Shown in pieces: positions 15,145-23,300 of a DNA stretch of 26,857 nucleotides. The first letter of the stretch is position 1; each line of letters opens with the position of its first letter. The notes under the pieces are model-generated. The model saw only the letters and a program-made list of their open reading frames with translations, was not told where the DNA came from and searched no databases. Source of the DNA: Chloroflexi bacterium TSY (lineage in GTDB: Bacteria > Chloroflexota > Anaerolineae > Caldilineales > Caldilineaceae); NCBI GenBank assembly GCA_019217005.1, contig JAHBNG010000170.1, positions 1-26,857 on the forward strand, read 5' to 3'. A program made the position numbers and the translations under genes.

Positions 15145-15151
15145 TCTAATC

Positions 15152-17521
15152 ATGTCCCCTCACCATTATCTGCTATCCAGCAGTTGTGATGAAAACCGGA
15201 GTCTTCCATATGGTATTAATGGGGAGAGAAACTCTGGTTTTCATACAGAGCGAAGTATAGATATGGACGTTTACTCATTCGTGGACCTGTTATGCTGGAG
15301 AGCAGAAAATCAACCAGATCAAATAGCCTATCGGTTTCTAGTAGACGATACTGGTCTAGAGGAAAACTTAACGTATGCAGAACTCGATCGACAAGCTCGC
15401 TCCATAGCGACACGGCTACAGCAAATAGGTACATCAGGCGAGCGAGCCCTCCTGCTTTATCCGCCAAGTTTAAGTTTTATTGCTGCATATTTTGGCTGCC
15501 TCTATGCAGGGATTGTCGCCGTCCCTGTTTATCCTCCACGACGGAATCGACCAGATCAGCGTCTCCGTTCGATTATAGCCGATTCAGGGGCAACGATTGC
15601 GCTGACAACACAAGGAATCCTGTCTAGTATCGAAAATCGCTCTGAACACATGACCGGGTTAGATACATTACAATGGCAACCAACCGACACGATTCCCGTC
15701 AATTTGGCCACAGAGTGGCAGACACCCAACATCGATCAAAATTCTTTGGCCTTTCTGCAATATACTTCTGGCTCAACGGCAATGCCGAAAGGTGTCATGG
15801 TCAGCCATGGCAATCTATTGCATAACTCAGCCATGATCTATCGGAGCTTTGAACATACCGCTGAAACTCGTGGATTGGTCTGGACACCTTTCTATCATGA
15901 TATGGGGCTGATTGGCGGTGTCCTACAGCCGCTCTTTGGTGGTTTTCCTGTAATGCTGATGTCCCCCATATCATTCCTTCAAAAACCGCTGCGCTGGTTA
16001 CAAGCTATTTCTCACCACAAAATCACCAGCAGCGGCGGCCCCAATTTTGCTTATGAATTCTGCTTAAACAAAATTTCTGCCGAAGAACGTCAAACACTGG
16101 ATTTGAGCAGTTGGGAGATTGCCTTTAGTGGTGCTGAGCCCGTCCGTGCCGATACGCTCGAAAAGTTCGCAAGGGCCTTTGAACCCTGCGGTTTTAGACG
16201 CAAAGCATTTCACGCTTGCTATGGACTAGCAGAGGCGACTTTAATGGTTTCTGGTGCAAGCAAAAATATGGCACCACCGCTTCGCACTGTCGATAGTTCT
16301 GCATTGACACGCAACCGAATCATCACAACCACAAATTCAAACGCAAAAACAATCGTCGGCTGTGGTCAGTGTGCATCCGATCAGACGATTGCGATTGTGG
16401 ATCCACAGTCGCACATCCCATGTGCATCGGGTCAAGTGGGCGAAATCTGGGTAACCGGACCCAGCATTGCACAAGGATATTGGCGTGCTCCCGACGAGAC
16501 CGCAAAGACATTTCACGCCCGCATCCGCAATACAGACGAGAATCGATATCTGCGTACCGGCGATCTTGGCTTTATGCAGAATGGTGAGTTGTATGTTACT
16601 GGTCGCTTAAAGGATATGATCGTTGTTCGGGGCTGTAACTACTATCCCCAAGACATTGAACTGAGCGTTGAACGCAGTCATGGCGCGCTTCGTCCTGGCT
16701 GTGGAGCTGCATTTTCTATAGAGATAGAAGGAGACGAACGCCTCGTCGTTGTCCAAGAGGTTAAACGTACGGAGATGCGCGGACTCAATATGGATGAAGT
16801 TGTTGGAGCCATTCGCAAAGCCGTTTCCGAAGAGCATGGTCTACAGCTTTATGCCGTCCGTCTGCTAAAAGTCGGCAGAATTCCCAAGACCTCTAGTGGC
16901 AAGATCCAGCGTCACGCCTGCCAAGATGGTTTCTTTGCTGACACCCTAGATACGATCGGGGGCTGGCAAAGCACCGCGGTCCATTCAGTGAATCTGGAAC
17001 AAGACACCCCAAGTAACCCCACCTATACCCATACTGAAATCTCTATTCAACATTGGATGGTAAACTGGCTAGCGAATAAATTGGAGGTTGCACCCAATGA
17101 GATTGAGCCATCCAAGCCTTTTGCCGAATATGGCTTGGACTCCGTGACGGGTGTCGAGTTGACCCGAGATCTTCAAGCTTGGTTACAATTTCCCACTGAA
17201 CTCGAAGAAACGCTGGCCTGGGATTTTCCGACAATTGAGGCCGTTTCCCAACATTTGGCCCGTGAATCCAAACCCGTTGAACAGCCCTCTACTGTTCAAA
17301 CTCAACATAAGCAGATCCAACATCGACACCAGCCACATGAACACCACAAACAGATAGAATCATCAGAACGAGTCGCATCTGACACAAGCATAGACGCCAG
17401 CGTATCAGATGCGAGAACGCAGAAGGATGAAAAAGCCAACGATCAGTTCGATGAATTAATCATCAAAGAGCTAGTGTTTTGTCAGATAAGTTATAATACG
17501 GTAAACTCTGCCAGAAAGTGA
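15152..17521 (+). CDS. Fatty acyl-AMP ligase fused to an acyl carrier domain (FAAL-ACP), 3' end replaced by an IS
   Basis: This 789-residue protein activates a fatty acid as acyl-AMP and loads it on a carrier protein, starting lipopeptide synthesis. Adenylating-enzyme motifs are clear: P-loop YTSGSTAMPKG (204-214), WTPFYHDMGLIGGVLQPLFGG, YGLAEATLMVSG, and YLRTGDLGFMQNGELYVTGRLKDMIVVRG followed by NYYPQDIE, the last being characteristic of FAALs. PKTSSGKIQRH holds the C-terminal lysine. The ACP domain follows at about 625-700, with Ser664 in FAEYGLDSVTGVEL. A Gln/His-rich linker leads to an acidic, helical end, NDQFDELIIKEL. There an IS630-type element interrupts the gene at 17473, and the stop at 17521 lies in IS sequence. 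Only the last 7 native residues are lost, replaced by FCQISYNTVNSARK. The start is set by AGGAG at 15140. The partner is the KS protein at 20305. Confidence 0.92.
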   Translation: MSPHHYLLSSSCDENRSLPYGINGERNSGFHTERSIDMDVYSFVDLLCWRAENQPDQIAYRFLVDDTGLEENLTYAELDRQARSIATRLQQIGTSGERALLLYPPSLSFIAAYFGCLYAGIVAVPVYPPRRNRPDQRLRSIIADSGATIALTTQGILSSIENRSEHMTGLDTLQWQPTDTIPVNLATEWQTPNIDQNSLAFLQYTSGSTAMPKGVMVSHGNLLHNSAMIYRSFEHTAETRGLVWTPFYHDMGLIGGVLQPLFGGFPVMLMSPISFLQKPLRWLQAISHHKITSSGGPNFAYEFCLNKISAEERQTLDLSSWEIAFSGAEPVRADTLEKFARAFEPCGFRRKAFHACYGLAEATLMVSGASKNMAPPLRTVDSSALTRNRIITTTNSNAKTIVGCGQCASDQTIAIVDPQSHIPCASGQVGEIWVTGPSIAQGYWRAPDETAKTFHARIRNTDENRYLRTGDLGFMQNGELYVTGRLKDMIVVRGCNYYPQDIELSVERSHGALRPGCGAAFSIEIEGDERLVVVQEVKRTEMRGLNMDEVVGAIRKAVSEEHGLQLYAVRLLKVGRIPKTSSGKIQRHACQDGFFADTLDTIGGWQSTAVHSVNLEQDTPSNPTYTHTEISIQHWMVNWLANKLEVAPNEIEPSKPFAEYGLDSVTGVELTRDLQAWLQFPTELEETLAWDFPTIEAVSQHLARESKPVEQPSTVQTQHKQIQHRHQPHEHHKQIESSERVASDTSIDASVSDARTQKDEKANDQFDELIIKELVFCQISYNTVNSARK
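17474..17499 (+). repeat. IS630-type left terminal inverted repeat
   Basis: This is the 26-bp end beginning GTGTTTTGTC. It differs from the complement of 20175-20200 at one position. It also encodes the foreign tail of the interrupted FAAL. Confidence 0.9.
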
Positions 17522-17567
17522 CTAAAAAAACGAGGAGGCAGAGAGAAATGAAGCAAGTATATAAAGT

Positions 17568-19053
17568 CTTTACTTTCTGGTAAAGGCTTGAGTGACAAAG
17601 GGCAAACCGAAAGGGGCGGAAAAAAGAATCCACCCTGAAAAAACGGGATAAAATGTAAAAATAGTGCTCGGCTAGTTTAAGCAGCGGCATTGAGGCGGCG
17701 ATGAGCGAGAACGCCTTTAGGGAAATGGTGTGAAACCGAGGCCTTTTTCCGAAAGTCAGGGTCGAGTTGGTCAGGAGTTGGAAAAAGAGCACTCGGGAGA
17801 ACACGGCGCAGCCTGCCGGGAGTGGCTTGAGGCTCTCGATCCCAGTAGCCAGTCGGTATGGGAGGAAGAGAAGCGGCTAAATGGGAAAGAAGATTGCCAG
17901 CCAGCAGCCCCAGTTCAGGTAAGCGGAAACAAGCCTCATCGGCATGAACAAATTGACGATGTAAGCCAATCATCTGCTTGGAAGCCAAGGGGGGATGTTC
18001 AACAGGCCAGCGTTCCAGGTAGACAAGATAAATGGTTTCAGGCTGCAAAGTCATAACGGTCGCCAAAACCAAAGGTGTGTTGTAGGCCGGATCCTGAATG
18101 ACGTAAATCGAGTAGGTACGGTTGGCTGTATCCACCTTGGTTGTTCTGGGGACGAGATTGTGCCATGCTTGATAGCAAATCAGGCGACCACTATAGAGAA
18201 AGCGACCAGACGAGTCCGGAGTTGTAGCCTCGAGTCGCTTTCCCTTATAGCTGCGAGAGAGCGGTCGCACAATATCACCATATTCAGGTGGTCTGCCTTT
18301 TTCTTTGCGTTTGGGGAACTCATTGCGGCGCACTGTGCAGTTAATCGCTTCCCGCAGGACAAATCGGTCTATGCCGCTTTCTAGCATTTCTCTGATTGTA
18401 AACCCGGCATCGACCACCGCCACTTCGTCTGACTCCAGTGATTTCTTCGTCTCTTTCAGCAGCTTTTTCCGAAACTCACTTTCCTTTGTTCCAACCGTGC
18501 ATCTCATGATTGCCTTGAGCAGTGGCACTCGCTTCCCGCCTATCTCCCCCGAGCTTATCATCACTCCAAAGATGAGCGCGGGCAATGCCCGACGAGCCGT
18601 TGAGTTATAGAGTCGGTTCACTTTCCCTTGCAGCTTCGGTCGCCAGAACCCTGTGATATCTATGCTTTTCACTCGGTACCCTTCTAACTTTTTTGCCTCC
18701 CATTCCCCTTGCCACGACCCCAGCAGACTTGTGATATCCCATGATCCATATCGAAAGCTCCACCAGCTTCGCCGGAGCTCCTCATCTTCAAACCCGCTTT
18801 CTTTCAATGCGCTATGGATTGCTCCTCGACTTTTCAGAAACGACCCATTCAGCATTGCCCACATCAGACGCATTACATTTACGTTTGTTCCCATCGGCGT
18901 TACTTGCAATACATTCATCAGTACTGCTATAGTTATTTCTGGCGCGGTTAGCATTCCTTCCTCCTTTTTGGGTTCTCTACCTTTAGGATGAACTGCTAAC
19001 CGCTTTTTGTCACATTTCTCACCTCATCTCTTTTCTTTTACCAGAAAGTAAAG
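17568..19053 (-). mobile_element. IS4-superfamily insertion sequence nested in the IS630-type element
   Basis: This 1486-bp unit is bounded by CTTTACTTTCTGGTAAA at 17568 and its complement ending at 19053 (17 bp perfect). A 6-bp target duplication, TAAAGT, is present at 17562-17567 and 19054-19059. Removing the unit and one duplicate restores codons 6-9 of the IS630 transposase (tat aaa gtt aaa). It carries one complete transposase gene on the minus strand and appears intact. A 5-6 bp duplication occurs in several IS4-related families (for example IS1634), so the family name within the superfamily is open. Confidence 0.9.
17677..18954 (-). CDS. IS4-superfamily DDE transposase
   Basis: This 425-residue transposase has Asp99 in VKSIDITGFWRPKLQG, Asp182 in VAVVDAGFTIREML and Glu319 in the C-terminal signature YLERWPVEHPPLASK. 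The last fits the IS4 pattern Y-x2-R-x3-E-x6-K exactly (Tyr312, Arg315, Glu319, Lys326). These residues form the RNase H-like active site that cuts and joins the element ends. AAGGAGGAAGG precedes the ATG on the minus strand and gives a strong ribosome binding site. The gene fills most of the element and is uninterrupted, so this copy may be active. It is transcribed against the lipopeptide genes and could give antisense transcripts into the FAAL 3' end. Confidence 0.9.
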   Translation of the reverse strand: MLTAPEITIAVLMNVLQVTPMGTNVNVMRLMWAMLNGSFLKSRGAIHSALKESGFEDEELRRSWWSFRYGSWDITSLLGSWQGEWEAKKLEGYRVKSIDITGFWRPKLQGKVNRLYNSTARRALPALIFGVMISSGEIGGKRVPLLKAIMRCTVGTKESEFRKKLLKETKKSLESDEVAVVDAGFTIREMLESGIDRFVLREAINCTVRRNEFPKRKEKGRPPEYGDIVRPLSRSYKGKRLEATTPDSSGRFLYSGRLICYQAWHNLVPRTTKVDTANRTYSIYVIQDPAYNTPLVLATVMTLQPETIYLVYLERWPVEHPPLASKQMIGLHRQFVHADEACFRLPELGLLAGNLLSHLAASLPPIPTGYWDREPQATPGRLRRVLPSALFPTPDQLDPDFRKKASVSHHFPKGVLAHRRLNAAA

Positions 19054-20174
19054 TAAAGTTAAACTAAGTGATAAAGACAGAAATGAATTAAGGCGAATAA
19101 CGGCAAAAGGAAAAGAGAACGTAAGAAAGATAAGAAGGGCACATATTCTGCTCTTGTCAGATGGAGGAAAAACAGACAGAGAAATCATGGAACGAGTGGG
19201 AGTGACGCGAGCAACGGTGGTGCGAATCCGCAAAAGATATGTGACGGAAGGGCTAACCAAAGCCCTAGAAGAGAGGCCAAGAAGCGGACGACCAGACGAG
19301 ATTAGTAACGAAGCCAGAGCCAAAATCACGGCACTAGCGTGTACGAAAGGACCAGATGGGCGAAGCCGATGGACTTTAAGGCTGCTAGCAACCACAGCGG
19401 TTGAGTTAAAGTTTGTGGAAGACATTTCGCATGAAACCGTGAGTGAAATTCTGAAAAAAAACGAACTGAAACCCCATTTGAAGGTGCAGTGGTGTATCGG
19501 AAAGTTAACACCTACATACTTGTGGCACATGGAACAAATCTTGGACCTCTATGCACAGCCCTATGACCCCAAGAATCCTCTCTGGTGGGTGTTACGATGA
19601 AAAACCTTGTCAGCTCTTGGGCGATACAATCGTGCCGATTGAGATGAAACCAGGCAAGAAATGGCGCTATGATCATCACTATGAACGCAAGGGCATCTGT
19701 TACATCTTGATTGCTTACCAGCCACACACTGGACAGCGGGTTGTTCAGATTACCGAACGGCGCAGAGGCCAAGAGTATGCTCGCTTCATGCATGATCTCA
19801 AAACGAAACACAATCCTGATGCCGATTCATTACAGATTGTTCAGGATAATCTCAACATTCATTCACCCAGTTCCTTCTACACCATCTTTTCGCCTGAGGA
19901 AGCTTTCGCTCTGGCTCAGCACTTTCAGATGGTTTATACCCCCGTCAACGGGAGTTGGCTTAATATGGTTGAAATTGAACTCTCGGTTATCACTCGCCAA
20001 GTTCTTGATCGCCGCATTGATTCCAAAGAGCTTCTTGAGACTGTTGTCCTTGCTCTTGTCAACGAGCGCAATGAACAATCCGCTACCATTCAATGGCAAT
20101 TTACCCCCGCTCTCGCTCGCCAGAAGTTCCAGCGTTTCTATCCTGTTTTGGATACCGATTCTGATGACCAACCT

Positions 20175-20200
20175 GTATCATAACTTATCTGACAAAACAC
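20175..20200 (-). repeat. IS630-type right terminal inverted repeat
   Basis: This is the complement of the left end with one mismatch. The transposase stop codon TAA (20181-20183) lies in it. It is followed by the TA duplicate at 20201-20202. Confidence 0.9.
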
Positions 20201-20202
20201 TA

Positions 20203-20229
20203 GTAGCGTTGGAAGCTGTGTTAGATTAG
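20203..20229 (+). pseudogene. Severed 3' end of the FAAL-ACP gene
   Basis: When joined to 17473, these bases read on in the FAAL frame as VALEAVLD and a TAG stop. The native C-terminus was therefore NDQFDELIIKELVALEAVLD. This amphipathic acidic helix resembles C-terminal docking segments of PKS/NRPS subunits. The original gap to the next gene was 75 bases. Nothing else is seen in 20230-20304. Confidence 0.85.
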
Positions 20230-20304
20230 GAGATCCTGCTCTCAATACCCGCATAGTTTTTATTCAGTCTAGCCAGCAGTATATAGCCCGTTGAGAATCT
20301 TACA

Positions 20305-23300
20305 ATGGAGACCAGTGCAAATACTGTCAGTGGTGCGCAAACGTCCACTCAAGAGCGGATACTCAGTGCACTGAAGCAAGCACGCACCAAGTTAGAAGTC
20401 ATCACGCGCCAACAAAACGAGCCGATAGCCATCATCGGAATGGCCTGTCGTCTACCCGGTGGTGCCAACGACCCCGAATCATTTTGGCAACTGCTAGACC
20501 ATGGTGTGGATGCCGTGACAGAGGTGCCCTCTACTCGTTGGCCAATAGACACTTTTTATGATAGTGTGCCTGGTACCCCAGGCAAAATGAACACCCGTTG
20601 GAGTGGGTTTCTCGAGGAAGTCGATCAGTTTGATGCTAGATTTTTCGGCATCTCCTCACGTGAGGCCATCCATATCGATCCCCAACAACGTCTCCTGATG
20701 GAGATCTGCTGGGAGGCTCTCGAACATGCTGCACTGGCGCCATACACGCTGAGCGGCAGTCGCACCGGTGTCTTTGTTGGGATTTGTAGCAACGACTATG
20801 CCCGCCTTCAGGTAAACTCCCCAACCAGCACAAACGCCTATTCAGGCACCAGCAATGCTAAAGGCATTGCTGCCAATCGTCTTTCCTACCTCCTGGACTT
20901 CCGCGGACCAAGCATAGCCGTTGACACCGCTTGCTCATCTTCACTTGTGGCGGTTCATCAAGCATGCCAAAGTTTGCGACAGCAGGAATGTGATTTGGCT
21001 TTGAGCGGTGGCGTCAATCTAATTCTTTCACCCGACGTTACAATTGCCTTCTCTCAAGCTGGCATGATGGCATCCGACGGACGCTGCAAAACCTTCGATA
21101 CGCGTGCCGATGGCTATGTACGAGGAGAAGGTGCCGGCATGGTCGTCCTGAAGCGCCTCTCCGACGCCCTATGTGATGATGATCCGATCTTGGCGTTGAT
21201 CCGAGGCTCGGCCGTGAACCAGGATGGACGGAGCAATGGTCTCACTGCGCCCAACGGGCCAGCTCAACGAGCCGTTATTCTTGAGGTGCTCAAGAATGCC
21301 CAAGTCGAACCGTCTCAAATTGGCTACGTCGAGGCACACGGTACCGGCACGGCACTGGGCGACCCGATTGAAGTGAACGCCCTGAAGCAGATCATCAATC
21401 AAGGAACGACGCATCAAGAGCAGGCTGCATGCGAACCCTGCTGGATCGGCTCAGTCAAGACCAATATCGGACATCTCGAATCGGCCGCAGGCATTGCCAG
21501 TCTGATCAAAGTTGTCTTGTCTCTGCAAGCGGGCAAGATTCCTCCCCATCTCCACTTCAGCGAGCTAAATCTGCGCATTTCTCTTGCCGATAGCCCTTTG
21601 GCAATTCCCACCCAAGGCCAACCTTGGCCAGCTGAGCGTCGCATGGCAGGGATCAGCTCATTTGGCTTTGGTGGTACAAATGCTCATATCATTTTGGGAG
21701 AAGCACCCAAAGGGGCAGAGACATCAGAATCGGTGGAAGTGTTGCAAGTGGCGAATGATTCAGAATTCGCAGAGACATCCTCGGAAATGGAGCGTCCACT
21801 TCATCTGTTAACCCTGTCGGCCAAGGATCATAACGCGCTCTGTCAACTTGCAAAAAAGTATGCTACACGACTGAGGGCTAAATCCGATGGCACACTGGCC
21901 GATATTTGCTTTACTGCCAATACGGGACGCACACACTTTTCGCATCGTCTGGCTGCGGTGGACAGCACCACTGAGCAGCTTGCCGAACAGTTGGCTTCCT
22001 TCACCGCTGGTGAAAAAACCGTCAATCTCATTCCGGGGCAAAATAGAGCGTCAGAACGTCCGTCGGTGATCTTCCTTTTTACGGGCCAGGGTTCCCAATA
22101 TGTTGATATGGGACGTGAACTTTACGAAACCCAGCCAACCTTCCGCCAAACACTCGACCGATGCAATGAGATATTGGAACCATATCTTGACCACTCACTC
22201 TTATTCGTCATGTTTAGCAGCGATCAGACGGCGGAGGATCACCCTACAACCTTATCACAAACTGCCTACAGCCAGCCCGCCCTCGAATATGCACTGGCCC
22301 AACTCTGGCTCTCCTGGGAAATCGTACCTGCCGCTGTTTTAGGGCATAGTGTGGGTGAATACGTGGCTGCTTGCATTGCTGGTGCCTTTAGTTTGGAAGA
22401 CGGCCTGAAGCTCATTGCCACGCGCGGGCGCTTGATGCAGACACTACCCTCTGATGGTGCGATGGCCGCTGTCTTTGCCAATAAAGCAGAAGTGAATGCA
22501 GCGATTCAGCCCTATGTCCATGATGTGACAATTGCCGCAATCAACGGACCGCGCAATATCGTGATTTCTGGTCGTCGTCAGGCGATGCCTGATATTGTGG
22601 CCGATTTGACAGCAAAGGGCATCGAGAGTCGTGCGTTACGGGTGTCACATGCCTTTCACTCTCCACTCATGGAGCCGATGCTGGATGCTTTTGAAGAGAC
22701 CGCACACACGGTGTCAATGCATCCACTTCGCATTCCACTCGTCTCCAATCTGATAGGCAAGATGTTGCCTGTAGGTGAACAGTTAGATGCAAAGTACTGG
22801 CGGCAGCACATCCGCGAGCCGGTTCGCTTTGCCACTGGAATACAGACATTATTGACCCAAGAACAAGCTTCTATCTTCTTAGAAATTGGGCCAAAACCAA
22901 TTCTATCGGGCCTGGGCAAACAATCGGAAACAGAGAAAACAGCGACCTGGCTCCCTTCGTTGAAGCAAGGCAAAGACGATTGGGAGATGATGCTACGCAG
23001 CCTGGGAACACTCTACGTACAGGGTGTAAATATAGATTGGAAAGCGTTTGATCAAGAGTATAAACGTAGGCGATTGGCCCTTCCCACCTATCCCTTCCAA
23101 CGCAAACGATACTGGATTTTCGATGAGAGCACTTCTATGAACATGACTGAACAAACGAGTGTATCGGCAGGCTCAGTTCAAGCAGAGGAGGCGGCATCAT
23201 CTCTGCACCGAGAACAAATTCTGTCTTCGCTGCGATCACTCGTTGCGGAATTACTACACGAATCCGCGTCGGATGTAAACATTCACACACCATTTATCGA

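Larger units (their letters stand above)
17548..20183 (+). pseudogene. IS630-family transposase, split by an IS4-type insertion and a frameshift
   Basis: GAGGAGG at 17532-17538 precedes the ATG at 17548 (MKQVYKV). The frame is broken after 20 bases by the inner element and resumes at 19060. The joined protein reads MKQVYKVKLSDKDRNELRRI onward to a helix-turn-helix (KTDREIMERVGVTRATVVRI, then RKRY). The frame 2 part ends at 19600. Frame 3 carries the DDE catalytic core: Asp in CYDEKPCQLLGD (GAT at 19596), Asp in IVQDNLNIHS, and Glu in WLNMVEIELS, ending at 20183 in the right inverted repeat. The switch needs +1 in CTCTGGTGGGTGTTACGAT near 19580-19595. Either a programmed frameshift or a mutation fits. 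As it stands, the element cannot make full transposase because of the inner insertion. Confidence 0.85.
17474..20200 (+). mobile_element. IS630-family insertion sequence, itself interrupted by an IS4-type element
   Basis: Terminal inverted repeats of 26 bp match at 25 positions. The left end starts GTGTTTTGTCAGATAAG at 17474; the right end is its complement, finishing at 20200. Both ends are flanked by TA (17472-17473 and 20201-20202) in a CTAG target, the hallmark of IS630/Tc1-mariner insertion. Without the inner element and its duplicated target, the unit is 1235 bp, normal for the family. Deleting it joins CTA to GTAGCG and restores the FAAL frame to a stop at 20229. Its transposase points the same way as the host gene. 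Confidence 0.92.

Noticed and set aside
15044..15151. Upstream extension of the FAAL reading frame
   Set aside because: It translates the 85-bp repeat and has no ribosome binding site; AGGAG favours the ATG at 15152.
17730..18991. Plus-strand open frames opposite the IS4-type transposase
   Set aside because: They are shadows of the transposase, which carries the YREK signature and a strong ribosome binding site on the minus strand.
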